Source of the DNA: JANNVK01 sp031430435
Lineage (GTDB): Bacteria > Acidobacteriota > Blastocatellia > Pyrinomonadales > Pyrinomonadaceae
NCBI GenBank assembly: GCA_031430435.1
Contig: JANPBM010000124.1
Location: 1 to 64,000, forward strand
Length of the DNA: 64,000 nucleotides
Reading direction: 5' to 3'
The notes beneath the pieces were generated by a model that made no database searches, was not told the DNA's origin, and saw nothing but the letters and a program-made list of their open reading frames with translations. Positions 8,007-17,900 of this stretch are shown one piece after another. Position 1 is the first letter of the stretch, and each line of letters starts with the position of its first letter. The position numbers and the translations under genes were made by a program.

Positions 8007-8708
8007 CTAATTGTTGTTCACTATTTCCAATTCGTAAGGTTCCTCAGAACTATCCGTTTCATTTTTATTTAACTTGAATAAAATAACTCTTTCCTCGTGG
8101 GAAACGTTTTTATAAGAAATTTCGGCTGTAATAGGGCTTGGAAAATTTGGTGATGAATTATACGACCAAACTAGAGTTATTTCTTCTTCTCTCTGAAATA
8201 GTTCTTTTAATGACGGTCCTTTATAATTACAATCAGGACTCACTATTTTTACATCAAAAGCGTAAGCACCGATGTTCTTTAAGCATAAACTAACTGTTTT
8301 CCACGTAGCATCGCTTCCGTCAGTTAGTATTTTTGATTTAATGAACTTAGGTTCAATCTGAGCCGAAACTCTTTGGTTTATTTCTTTTATTTGCAGTTCG
8401 TTAAGTTCTATTTGTTGCTTTTGTAACTTAAGAGTATTGGCTTGTATTTCGGATGTTTTTTGTATTTCTTGAGCTTGTCTTTTCTGTTCCTCTCTTTGCG
8501 TCCAAGTTGTATAGATAAGGAAAGAAAACGTTAAACCAGTAAATAAAGCATTGACCGAGCCAAACATATCTCCAAACTGACCTTTTGCTTGACTGTCACC
8601 GCCAAAAATACAAAGCAAAATCCAGTTTAAAAACCAAACAAACATAACAAAAATAACTGCTAAATAGAGAAGATATAAATCATTTTTTGTTTCTTTATTT
8701 TCAGACAT
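8007..8708 (-). CDS. Two-helix membrane protein with coiled coil, Abi-like (233 aa)
   Basis: Residues about 11-35 and 50-70 are hydrophobic helices, the second introduced by GQFGDMFGSVNALFTGLTF. They are followed by a charged coiled coil rich in Gln/Glu (about 72-115) and a C-terminal beta-rich domain. The FGDxFGxxNALFxGL motif with a 2-TM-plus-coiled-coil layout is shared with many accessory proteins annotated as putative phage abortive infection proteins; that link is from family memory and is not proof of function. It lies just upstream of dapD (7-bp gap) and near the TIR gene, so it may be part of the same accessory cargo. Start ATG at 8708. Confidence 0.65.
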   Translation of the reverse strand: MSENKETKNDLYLLYLAVIFVMFVWFLNWILLCIFGGDSQAKGQFGDMFGSVNALFTGLTFSFLIYTTWTQREEQKRQAQEIQKTSEIQANTLKLQKQQIELNELQIKEINQRVSAQIEPKFIKSKILTDGSDATWKTVSLCLKNIGAYAFDVKIVSPDCNYKGPSLKELFQREEEITLVWSYNSSPNFPSPITAEISYKNVSHEERVILFKLNKNETDSSEEPYELEIVNNN

Positions 8709-8826
8709 AATAAAACTCTTTTATTTTTAGAATTTCTCCAAACTTTTCCACAAAATCCATATTTCATTTAACCATTATTCCCCGCCGAATTACAAACAAA
8801 CGCCGGTTGCGGTAAACTGTACAGGA

Positions 8827-9927
8827 ATGCGAATTCTTCATCTTTTAGATTCATTAAACCGCGGCGGAACGGAAACGTTTGTGCTTGATATTTGCCGAAA
8901 CGCGGCGGCGAACGGCTTTCAGATGACTTTTGTTGCCACGGGAAGCGGAACGCTGGAAGAAGATTTTCAAAATTCGGGCGTGAAAATTATCAAATTACCG
9001 CGAAAATTGCCGATTGATTTCAGCTTGGTTTTCAAACTTCGCAAAATCATTAAAGAACGCAAAATTGAGGTTATTCACGCACATCAGGCGGTCGAAGGCA
9101 TTCACGCATATCTGGCGGCTCGCGGCACGAACGCGAAAACCGTTTTGAGCTATCACGCGTACGCACCCGACAAAAAAAATCGTTGGACGCTCAAATACCT
9201 TGTGCCGAGAGTTTCTGCAAATGTGGTCGTTAGCAAATTTTTGTTGAAATATTACGCGGAAGAAATCGGCTTAGATGTGAGTAAAAATTTCCGAGTTTTA
9301 TATAATGGCGTTGACAATAAAAGGCTTACGCCGACGAACAAAAATCTGCGAAATGAATTAAAGATTGCGGACAATGCGATGTTGTTTGGAATGATCGGGA
9401 ATTTTTACGTTGCCGAACGCAAAGACCAAATGACGTTATGCGAATCTCTGCCGAAAGTTTTTGCCGAATTTCCGAACGCACATTGTATCTTTGCGGGCGG
9501 AATAGAAAACGGTGCAGAAGGGAAGTTTGCCGATTGCGTGAAGTTTTGCAAAGCTAACGGAATTAACGAAAAAGTTCATTTTCTCGGTATTAGAAATGAT
9601 GTTCCCGATATTTTGGCGGCGTTGGATTTATTCGTTTTTTCGTCGTTGCACGAAGGTTTGCCGATTGCGTTAAATGAAGCAATGCTCGCCGAAGTTCCGC
9701 TCATTGTTTCTGACATCGAACCGCTGTTGGAAGCGACGGAAAACGGCAAATATGCCGAAGTTTTTCAAACAAAGAACTCGGCTGAACTTTCGGTAAAGAT
9801 AATCAAACTATTGCAAAACAAGGATTTACGCGAAGATTTTGCGAGACGTGCCAAAGTTTTTGCGGACGAAACTTTCAGCATCGAAGCACATTTGAAAAAC
9901 TTGAAAATGTTGTATAATTCAATTTAA
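8827..9927 (+). CDS. Glycosyltransferase family 4 (GT-B fold)
   Basis: 366 residues with two Rossmann-like halves. The N-terminal acceptor domain begins MRILHLLDSLNRGGTETFV, the glycine-rich opening of GT4 enzymes, with HAHQAVEGIHAYLAARG as the acceptor-side loop. The donor domain carries LYNGVD, MIGNFYVAERKDQ and the signature HEGLPIALNEAMLAEVPLI, an EX7E-type motif binding the nucleotide sugar. It likely adds a sugar to a cell-surface polysaccharide or lipid on the cytoplasmic face. The donor and acceptor cannot be named, and no polysaccharide cluster surrounds it. The next gene starts 2 bp after the stop, so it is cotranscribed with a Uma2 nuclease gene and mnmE. Confidence 0.88.
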   Translation: MRILHLLDSLNRGGTETFVLDICRNAAANGFQMTFVATGSGTLEEDFQNSGVKIIKLPRKLPIDFSLVFKLRKIIKERKIEVIHAHQAVEGIHAYLAARGTNAKTVLSYHAYAPDKKNRWTLKYLVPRVSANVVVSKFLLKYYAEEIGLDVSKNFRVLYNGVDNKRLTPTNKNLRNELKIADNAMLFGMIGNFYVAERKDQMTLCESLPKVFAEFPNAHCIFAGGIENGAEGKFADCVKFCKANGINEKVHFLGIRNDVPDILAALDLFVFSSLHEGLPIALNEAMLAEVPLIVSDIEPLLEATENGKYAEVFQTKNSAELSVKIIKLLQNKDLREDFARRAKVFADETFSIEAHLKNLKMLYNSI

Positions 9928-9929
9928 TT

Positions 9930-10553
9930 ATGGCAATTCCAAAACAAAAAACTGCAAAAAAACACGAAGCAACGCTTGAAGAGTATTTGGAATTTGAGCG
10001 TAATTCGGACATTCGGCACGAATTTGTTGACGGTGAAATTCATCAACCGGCAGGCGAAAGCGGCGATCACGGCGATATTTCAACTAACTTGACACGGTTG
10101 CTCGGCAATGCTGTTTATGATACAAATTGCCGCGTTCGGGCGAAAGATACAAGAGTGCGAAGCGGTTTTTTGCCGCCTAAAAGTCCGATAAAAAAAGGAA
10201 TGATTTCGTACCCGGATTTGGTTGTGATTTGCGGCGAGCCTGAATACCACGACAAATATAAGGATATTGTGCTGAATCCGCGAGTTATTATCGAAGTTTT
10301 GTCTGAATCAACCGCCGATTTTGACCGCACGGACAAGTTTCATCGTTATCAAATTTGCAACCCGACTTTGACCGATTATATTTTGGTTTCACAAGATAAA
10401 CCGTTGGTAGAACATTTTATCAAGCAACCGGACGGAACTTGGAAGTATTTTTATTTCAACAGTTTAGAGTCTGAAATTATAATTGAATCAATAGCTTGCA
10501 CCTTAAAACTTGTCGACATTTTTCACCTCATTAAATTTCGTAAAACAAAATAA
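9930..10553 (+). CDS. Uma2-family PD-(D/E)XK putative endonuclease
   Basis: 207 residues, the family size. Opening signature TLEEYLEFERNSDIRHEFVDGEI, then the nuclease core: YPDLVVICGEP (catalytic Asp), RVIIEVLSEST (catalytic Glu) and DRTDKFHRY (Lys in the helix), typical of Uma2 (DUF820) proteins. Members are numerous in cyanobacteria and acidobacteria and are assumed to be restriction-like nucleases, but their roles are largely untested. It is wedged between a glycosyltransferase (2-bp gap) and mnmE (6-bp gap), probably as a late insertion into the transcription unit. Confidence 0.88.
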   Translation: MAIPKQKTAKKHEATLEEYLEFERNSDIRHEFVDGEIHQPAGESGDHGDISTNLTRLLGNAVYDTNCRVRAKDTRVRSGFLPPKSPIKKGMISYPDLVVICGEPEYHDKYKDIVLNPRVIIEVLSESTADFDRTDKFHRYQICNPTLTDYILVSQDKPLVEHFIKQPDGTWKYFYFNSLESEIIIESIACTLKLVDIFHLIKFRKTK

Positions 10554-10559
10554 TTTTCA

Positions 10560-11900
10560 ATGAATGACACAATTATCGCACTCGCAACACCACTCGGACG
10601 CAGCGGAATCGGCGTGATTCGCTTGAGCGGCGGAAACGTGTGCGAGATTTTGCAAAAACTGACGAATGACGAAGTTTTTTCGCCGAAACCGCGACACGCC
10701 ACGCTCAGAAAAATCTACGCGGAAAACGAAGTTGTTGACGAAACTTTAATCACTTATTTTCAATCTCCGCATTCGTTTACAGGCGAAAATGTGGCGGAAA
10801 TTGCGTGCCACGGTTCGCCGATTTTGATTCGGCAAATCATAGATTTATGTCTGAAATTTGATGCGAGATTAGCCGAAGCCGGCGAGTTTTCGCTTCGGGC
10901 GTTGGCAAACGGCAGAATGAATTTGGCTCAAGCCGAAGCGATTCGAGATTTGATTGACGCTCAAACGGTCGCGTCTGCACGACAATCGATTAAACAACTT
11001 CGCGGTGAATTTTCCAATCAATTACAGCCTTTAAAAGACGATTTGCTCAATGTTATCGTGATTTTGGAATCGGCATTAGAGTTTGTCGAAGACGATTTGC
11101 CCGAAACGCAGACTGCAAATATCAAGCAAAAATTACACGGAATTATCGGTAATTTAGACAAATTAGTTTCAACATTTCGAGCAGGGAAATTGATTCGTGA
11201 AGGTTTGAAGGTTGCCTTAATCGGACGACCGAATGTCGGTAAATCCAGTTTATTCAACGCTTTACTCGGACACGACCGAGCAATCGTTACCGACATCGCC
11301 GGCACGACACGCGATCAGCTTCACGAAAAATTTACGATCGGAAACATTCCGATTTCGTTGATTGATACGGCGGGCTTGCGTGAAACTTCCGACCACGTTG
11401 AAAGCATCGGCGTTGAACGTTCAAAGCAAACGATGGCTGATGCCGATTTGGTGATTGTGTTATTGGACGGAAGCGAAGAATTGACGAATGAAGATAACGA
11501 TATTTTAGATTCAACGGCAGAATTAAATCGGTTAATTGTTGTAAATAAACTTGATATTCACAATTCACAATTCACAATTCACAATTCACAATTCAGCAAC
11601 ATTTCAGCGAAAACGGGCGAAGGTTTAGATGAGTTACAGCGTAAAATTGTCGAACCGTTTGAAATTCAAGAAACCGACACGCAAGGTTTTTTAGTTTCAG
11701 ATGCACGGCATCACGATTTACTTTTGCGGTCGAAAACTGAACTTGAAAATTCACTGAGTCTTTTAGAACAAAGGTTTAGCGAAGAAATTATTTTAATCGG
11801 TTTACACAATGCAATGCGTTTTTTGGGGCAAATTACCGGTGAAACAACAACCGAAGATATGCTCACGCGGATTTTTTCAACTTTTTGTATCGGTAAATAA
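10560..11900 (+). CDS. mnmE: tRNA uridine-5-carboxymethylaminomethyl synthesis GTPase MnmE
   Basis: 446 residues. With MnmG it modifies the wobble uridine of several tRNAs. N-terminal folate-binding domain (IIALATPLGRSGIGVIRLSG; FTGENVAEIACHGSP), helical domain with an inserted G domain: G1 GRPNVGKSS (222-230), G2 GTTRD, G3 DTAG, G4 NKLD (329-332), G5 SAK (349-351). It ends FCIGK, the conserved catalytic-Cys motif. Between G4 and G5 residues 333-346 are two near-identical heptapeptides (IHNSQFT, IHNSQFS) encoded by a 7-bp tandem repeat; this loop insertion looks recent. It is the third gene of an operon with the glycosyltransferase and Uma2 genes. Confidence 0.95.
   Translation: MNDTIIALATPLGRSGIGVIRLSGGNVCEILQKLTNDEVFSPKPRHATLRKIYAENEVVDETLITYFQSPHSFTGENVAEIACHGSPILIRQIIDLCLKFDARLAEAGEFSLRALANGRMNLAQAEAIRDLIDAQTVASARQSIKQLRGEFSNQLQPLKDDLLNVIVILESALEFVEDDLPETQTANIKQKLHGIIGNLDKLVSTFRAGKLIREGLKVALIGRPNVGKSSLFNALLGHDRAIVTDIAGTTRDQLHEKFTIGNIPISLIDTAGLRETSDHVESIGVERSKQTMADADLVIVLLDGSEELTNEDNDILDSTAELNRLIVVNKLDIHNSQFTIHNSQFSNISAKTGEGLDELQRKIVEPFEIQETDTQGFLVSDARHHDLLLRSKTELENSLSLLEQRFSEEIILIGLHNAMRFLGQITGETTTEDMLTRIFSTFCIGK
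11557..11595. repeat. Heptanucleotide tandem repeat inside mnmE
   Basis: TTCACAA repeated five full times plus a partial copy, inside the G-domain coding sequence between NKLD and SAK. Three units equal seven codons, so the tract translates as repeating IHNSQF(T/S). A gain or loss of a single unit would shift the frame. Confidence 0.9.
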
Positions 11901-11917
11901 TTTTTGAAAACTGTGAT

Positions 11918-13267
11918 TCAAAATTCTGTCTTGATTTTTTCGATTTGCAAAGACAAGTTTTCTTTTTCTTCGGGAAGATTCAGAATCTCGGCTTGGTTAT
12001 AAGCCGTTAAGTAGAAATTTTTCAATGCTTTAGCGATATATATTTGATGCTCTTTCAATTGAATTGTCGGATTTTGGGTTTTATCGTAAATGTAGGCAAA
12101 TTCCATTTCGTCAATTTCGTGCAAAATTGCCTTAAAACGCTTTTCGGTCGAAACTGCCGTCATTATGTTGTTCAAAGTGTTGATAATTGTCTTGACAATC
12201 ACATAATCCGATTTCCCCCATTGATAAATTTGGTTGAAAGAATCGTCTAAAAACTTTTCAAACTCAGGCTCTTTCAGGTAAATTCCGATTTTTTCCAATT
12301 TGTGCGAAATTTCCGATTTATCGTCACGCATTGCCAAACTTTTTAAAATGACACCCAAATAATTTATGCAATTAACACAGGTCGTCGGATCGTTTACCGC
12401 AGGTGAAATCGCCTTAATTCCAATGTCCACAAGTTGTCTGATGCCGTATTCAATGTCTTGGTCAATGCTTCGGAACTTGCTCAAAGTAAAGCATTTAACT
12501 ATTTCATCGGCAGTTTGCCCGTTGATTTCGATATTCGGCGTAATTTCGACCAAAGCCGATTCGTCCTCGATAAAACTTCCCGAATAATTTAAAATGTGCA
12601 TCGAAACTTGCGGATATTTTTGCTTGATTTTCAGAAAAACACTGCTCAATTTTTCAGAATCAATCTGTTCCAAAAAACCTTTTCCCTTAGAATTTATTTG
12701 CAAAGAATCCTTTGTTTGCGGTTTGATCGGCGGCAATAATCGGTATGAATGTTCGATTTTGGCAACGGTTACATCAGAGATTTTATTTACGATACTCGCC
12801 GCGTTTAAATTGTCAGCCAGATAACCGAGGAAAACCGGAAAGACGATGAAAATTGCATAAAACGCTGAAACTAAGCCGAAAAGTTGGATTTTCGGAGCAT
12901 TAAAAAACTGAATAATAAAGCAAAACCCGAAGCAAAAAATAAACAGCCACAGAAAAAAACGTCGAAAATTATCGGCGTGCCAAAAATATCGAACAACTCT
13001 TGGCGAAAACTGCACCGAAACTAAAGATAACGCCACAAAAACAAAAGAAAACGTTGTAATCAAAACACTTACGCCAATTCCGACAACCGTGTTGAGTGCG
13101 TTCGGCAGCATTGAAAACAATCGTTTTGAAGTTTCGTCCGACAGTCCGAATGCCAAAAAAATCCACAATAAAAATGCCGCCGCCGACAACACCGCAAGCA
13201 GTTGAAAACGGTTTCGTGAAAATTTTTCACTCAGTTTGTTTGATTTATGTTCAAAGTAATTCGGCAT
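11918..13267 (-). CDS. DUF2254 family predicted membrane protein
   Basis: 449 residues. Four hydrophobic helices in the first 165 residues (around 20-42, 60-85, 105-125, 132-152), then a long cytoplasmic region with IGIKAISPAVNDPTTCVNCINYLG, the most characteristic stretch of DUF2254 proteins, and a helical C-terminus. Function unknown; family members are broadly distributed inner-membrane proteins sometimes compared with channels. It converges with mnmE (17-bp gap) and lies 24 bp downstream of a co-directional acyltransferase gene. Confidence 0.85.
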   Translation of the reverse strand: MPNYFEHKSNKLSEKFSRNRFQLLAVLSAAAFLLWIFLAFGLSDETSKRLFSMLPNALNTVVGIGVSVLITTFSFVFVALSLVSVQFSPRVVRYFWHADNFRRFFLWLFIFCFGFCFIIQFFNAPKIQLFGLVSAFYAIFIVFPVFLGYLADNLNAASIVNKISDVTVAKIEHSYRLLPPIKPQTKDSLQINSKGKGFLEQIDSEKLSSVFLKIKQKYPQVSMHILNYSGSFIEDESALVEITPNIEINGQTADEIVKCFTLSKFRSIDQDIEYGIRQLVDIGIKAISPAVNDPTTCVNCINYLGVILKSLAMRDDKSEISHKLEKIGIYLKEPEFEKFLDDSFNQIYQWGKSDYVIVKTIINTLNNIMTAVSTEKRFKAILHEIDEMEFAYIYDKTQNPTIQLKEHQIYIAKALKNFYLTAYNQAEILNLPEEKENLSLQIEKIKTEF

Positions 13268-13291
13268 TATTAGAAAGTTGCTTACAGCGGT

Positions 13292-13936
13292 TTATCCGGC
13301 GGAATCAATAATTTGTGCTAATTCTGCCGTCAATTTGGCTGCATAATCGCGTCCGTTTTCGCCTTCGGGCAAATTAGTTTTAATAATCGGATGATAAATG
13401 ATTTCGATTTTGCGAAACAGTTTCGGGCGTTTCATTTCCTGTGACCACACACGGTTTGCTCCGCGAATTGTAACAGGCAGAATCGGCACATCGGCTCCGA
13501 TGGCGATTCGGGCGGCACCCGATTTGAACGGAAGCATTTTGCCGTCCGAAAATTCACGCGAACCTTCGGGAAACATGACAAGCGTTCCGCCTTCACGCAA
13601 AATTTCGATTGATTTTTTATAAGATTCTTTGCCGCCGTGTTCGATATTTACCGGAAAGGCACCGAAAAATTTCATCAATCCGCCGATGATTTTTCGCTCG
13701 CAAGCCTTATCCCAAGCCATAAAACGCAATTTTCGTCTAATCGGTACGACCACCCAAAACGGATCAAAGTACGTTTGATGATTTGGCGTAACTAGCAACC
13801 CGCGTGATGAATTTTGCGGAATATTTTCCGTGCCGCAGAATTTTATGCGCCACGCAATTTTTGAAAAAACATAGACGAATAAACGAACAAAACTTGTTGC
13901 CCAATTTGGCGGATATTCATTTTTCTTTAATTCCAT
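13292..13936 (-). CDS. 1-acyl-sn-glycerol-3-phosphate acyltransferase family (PlsC-like)
   Basis: 214 residues. An acyltransferase of the PlsC/LPLAT fold acting at the inner leaflet. Catalytic HX4D box as NHQTYFDPFW (His and Asp present), acceptor-binding block FPEGSRE, and an intermediate FGAFPVN block are all in family order. The N-terminal hydrophobic segment (about 14-32) anchors it. It probably acylates lysophosphatidate in phospholipid synthesis, though closely related enzymes use other acceptors. It lies between the DUF2254 gene and a double-PilZ protein gene on the same strand (gaps of 24 and 29 bp), suggesting one transcription unit. Confidence 0.88.
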   Translation of the reverse strand: MELKKNEYPPNWATSFVRLFVYVFSKIAWRIKFCGTENIPQNSSRGLLVTPNHQTYFDPFWVVVPIRRKLRFMAWDKACERKIIGGLMKFFGAFPVNIEHGGKESYKKSIEILREGGTLVMFPEGSREFSDGKMLPFKSGAARIAIGADVPILPVTIRGANRVWSQEMKRPKLFRKIEIIYHPIIKTNLPEGENGRDYAAKLTAELAQIIDSAG

Positions 13937-13965
13937 AATTCGGATTCAAAAAAAGCGGCGGTGAG

Positions 13966-14697
13966 CTAACCGATAATATCAAGCGGAAAATGCTGGTCGA
14001 TAAACTCTAAATGCAGTCGCGGAAATCCGTCTTTGCCTGTGCGTTTACCATGAATTACCGCCAAAATCGTAATGTTGTAACTTTCGCAATTAAGTCGCAC
14101 AAACGAACCGATCGTGAGCGGTAAAGTCGAAAAAACCGATGCTCCGCGACGGCTGATATTTTCTGTAATCGTATTTTCGCCGGCAATCAAATTTCCTGTC
14201 TCGTCGTACTTTTCGAGAACCACATTGAGCGGCATTTGCAACCGTGTATCTTTGCGATTATCCGCCGGCAACGCTTCGCGGTCAGCTTCGGAAACTTCCC
14301 ACAAACCGTTACTTTTTCGTTCGGAAATTTCATAAGTTATATTCGGGTTTTTCAGATAACTCGGCGGCGGCTCTTTGCCGATGAAAGCGATTCCGACCGC
14401 CGACATCTCGTTCGGCAACGGTTCAATCCGGCGAACTAATGTCCAAACTTGATAATTTGTTTCAAAGTAATCGTAGCAACGAAGTTTTTGCGGAATCGGC
14501 GACATCAGATTCAATAGTTGCCCTTTATTTACTGCGTGTTTGATGTTGAAAGCGGCACCGTACGCGGAAATATCTTGGATATTGGTAATCTCTTGCCATG
14601 GTTCACCGCCGGTTTCTCTGCCGTTAATGCGGGCAGGAAGTTGCAACGTAAAACGCTGAATTGTCCGACTGTCTTTTTCGGGGACGGAATTTTCCAT
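13966..14697 (-). CDS. Double PilZ-domain protein (c-di-GMP binding candidate)
   Basis: 243 residues with two PilZ-like modules. Module 1 (about 12-110): QRFTLQLPARI followed by DISAYGAAF. Module 2 (about 145-240): NRKDTRLQMPLNVVL, containing an RxxxR motif, followed by ENISRRGASVF, corresponding to the (D/N)xSxxG motif. Module 2 has the better c-di-GMP-binding residues; module 1 lacks a full RxxxR and may be structural. Such proteins couple c-di-GMP to motility, pili or polysaccharide export. The adjacent acyltransferase and the nearby pil operon fit, but no direct target is evident. It diverges from gyrA. Confidence 0.85.
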   Translation of the reverse strand: MENSVPEKDSRTIQRFTLQLPARINGRETGGEPWQEITNIQDISAYGAAFNIKHAVNKGQLLNLMSPIPQKLRCYDYFETNYQVWTLVRRIEPLPNEMSAVGIAFIGKEPPPSYLKNPNITYEISERKSNGLWEVSEADREALPADNRKDTRLQMPLNVVLEKYDETGNLIAGENTITENISRRGASVFSTLPLTIGSFVRLNCESYNITILAVIHGKRTGKDGFPRLHLEFIDQHFPLDIIG

Positions 14698-14759
14698 TAA
14701 ATTTATCTGACCGGGTTGAAAATACTTAGTTTGAATGAATTGCGAAAAGGCTTAAAGAG

Positions 14760-14788
14760 TTGCTGAAAACAGCGATTTCAGCTATAAT
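14760..14788 (+). promoter_or_regulatory. gyrA promoter, sigma70-like
   Basis: TTGCTG (14760-14765), a 17-bp spacer, then a perfect TATAAT (14783-14788). The start would be near 14796, giving a ~105-nt leader before the gyrA ATG at 14901. Confidence 0.7.
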
Positions 14789-14900
14789 TGTATATCTAAA
14801 ACGGATTTATTTCAAGCGACTTTTTTCGCGCTCTAAAGACTTAAAACAAACCGCAATTTAGCTGAGTATAAAACTAAACGAAAGGCTTTTTTCGCTCAAA

Positions 14901-17900
14901 ATGGAACAACTAATCGAAAAACAACAAATTAATATCGAAGATGAGATGCGGCGTTCGTATCTCGATTATGCAATGTCGGTCATCGTCGGACGCGCTTTGC
15001 CTGACGTGCGAGACGGTCTGAAACCTGTTCACCGCCGCGTTTTGTGGGCAATGCACGAACTCGGCAACACGCACAATAAACCTTACAAAAAATCGGCTCG
15101 TGTCGTGGGCGATTGTTTTGTGGCGGGAACTTTGGTGCATACCGAAAACGGCTTGAAACCGATTGAAACAATTGAAGTCGGCGAAAATGTTTTGATGCCG
15201 AGCGGTTATATCAGCCGAGTTATTCAAGCATTTCACAATCTGCCAAGTGAAATTATCGAAGTAAATTTATCCAACGGAAACACTTTGAAAGTTACCAAAG
15301 GACAACTTTTCCGCGTTTTGAACGATGATTTGGAAATTGTTTGGGAGCGTGCGGAAAATCTTGAAAATAAACGAGTTTTGGGTTCTAGTCCGCGTGCATT
15401 AGGTTCTGCCGAACAACATTTTAATTCAATCAAACTAAAAGAAGCATATGTTGCCGGTTTGTTGGTTGCCGAAGGTTATTTGACTGACCGTAATCGGTCA
15501 ACTCGTGTCGGAATTTCGATGGTTGACCGCGAACCTTTACAAATTGTTGCCGAAGTTTGCGAAGCCAATTCGGCAAAAGCCTATTCAAGCATCAGACAAC
15601 CACAAAAAGAACATCACCAAACTCAGCATACGCTTAGGTTTAGCGGATTCAGCGAAGCCTTTGAGATTTGCGAAAACAAATGCGAATCAAAATCGGTTCC
15701 AAATTGGATTTTAGAAAATCGATGCTTTTTTGCACCGTTTATTGCGGGATTTATTGACGGCGACGGATTTTTGCGAAGCGGAAACGGCAAACGCGAAATT
15801 GTTTTAGTTACAACTTCAAAAAACTTGTCGGTTCAACTTCAAACAATGCTTGCCGATTGCGGGATTCACGGTTGCTCGGTTTCCGAAGAACGACCCGAAA
15901 ATCAATTAACTTGTTACATACTTACATTTACAGGCGAACACGCTTCACGTTTGGCAAATTTTATTTCACCGTTTTTGCAAATCAAACGCAAACAAGACAC
16001 GGCAATCGGTTTGAAAACTTGGCAAAACAGAGTGTTGAATCTTGAAACCGAGAATATTCCGAGCCAAGCAATTTGGCAAGAGTTCAGCAAAAATCATATC
16101 GGTTCAGGCTGGTTTGTTGATAAAGACGGCAATAAGTTTCGGGCGGGAATCAAATATCCGACAGGTTCAAAAATTCGATATTCAAGCGATTTAAGCGAAA
16201 AAACGCTTTCTTTCAGACAAATTGAAACGTGGGGAATTTTATCGAAACTTGAAAAAATCGGCTCGCCTTTAGCCGGAAAGTTACGGAATTTGATTGAAAA
16301 TTACTCGGTTCTAAACGTTGTTTCGGTAATGGACAAAGGTGATTTAAGCGAAACTTTTGACATTCAAATTGCCGATGAAAGCCACGAATTTTTAGTTCAA
16401 GGCTGTGCGGTTCATAACTGTATCGGTAAATATCACCCGCACGGCGATACTGCCGTTTACGATACGATTGTGCGAATGGCACAAGATTTTGCATTGCGTT
16501 ATACGCTGGTTGACGGTCAAGGGAATTTCGGATCAGTTGATGGCGACAACGCGGCGGCAATGCGCTACACCGAAGTAAGAATGCAGAAGCTCACGAACGA
16601 AATTCTTGCCGACATCGAGAAAGAAACCGTTGATTTTCAGCCGAATTACGACGAATCTTTGTCTGAGCCGAAAGTAATGCCGACGCGTGTGCCGAATCTT
16701 TTAATCAACGGTTCGGAAGGAATCGCCGTGGGAATGGCGACCAAAATTCCGCCGCACAATTTAACCGAAGTTTTGACCGCGACAATCGCACTTGTCAAAA
16801 ACTCCGAAACAACGATTGAAGAACTTATCAAATTTATTCCCGGACCCGATTTTCCGACCGGCGGTTTTATCTACGGACGCGAAGAAATCCATCGCGCATA
16901 TCGTGAAGGTCGCGGGATTTTGCAAATTCGGGCGAGAGCCGCGATTGATCGCGTCGGACGCGCGAACACGGCGACGGAACGCGATGCGGTGGTTATTACC
17001 GAAATTCCGTATCAAGTTAATAAATCGCGTTTAATCGAAAAAATTGCCGAACTTGTTCACGAAAAGAAACTCGACGGAATTTCGGAAATCCGCGACGAAT
17101 CGAACCGCGAAGGAATGCGAATCGTCATTGAACTGAAACGCGATGCCGTTCCGCAGGTTGTTTTGAACAAACTTTATAAGCTGACACAGTTGCAGGTTTC
17201 ATTCGGAATTATCAATATTGCGATTGTTGACGGACAACCGAAAGTATTGAATCTAAAGCGGATATTGGAATGCTTTATCGAATTTCGCCGTGAAGTTATT
17301 CGCCGCAGAACGGAATTTGAACTCCGCAAAGCCCGTGCAAGGGCACATATTTTAGAAGGTTTGCACAAAGCAATTGACGCACTCGATTACATTATTCCGT
17401 TGATTCGCAACTCGCGGGCGGTTGATGAAGCGAGACAATGGCTGACCGCGAAGTTTTCAACTTTGCACGAAGTCAAAACTTGGAAAGGCGTTTCGTCCGA
17501 TAAAACACTTGCCGGATTTTTGAAGGATTTAGAGCAAGTTATCGGCAGACTCGATTTTTCGGATATTCAAGCCCAAGCAATTTTAGATTTACAACTTCGC
17601 CGACTTTCGGCGTTGGAACGTCAAAAAATTCTTGATGAATTAGAAGCGTTACTCAAAGTAATTTCTGAACTTGAAGCGATTTTGAATAACGAAAGTCTGC
17701 TTCGGCAAGTAATTATCAACGAGCTTGAAGAAATCAAAAAGAATTACGGCGACGCGAGAAAAACTGAAATTGTTGATGCCGGCGTTGAACTGAAAATCGA
17801 GGATTTAATTCCCGATGAAGAAGTTGCGATTACGGTTACAAAACTCGGTTATGTAAAACGTACGCCGATTTCGGTTTACTCGAAACAAGGTCGCGGCGGC

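Noticed and set aside
7424..8072. Plus-strand frames of about 90-100 codons across dapD
   Set aside because: Antisense shadows of a certain gene with no ribosome sites or recognisable motifs.
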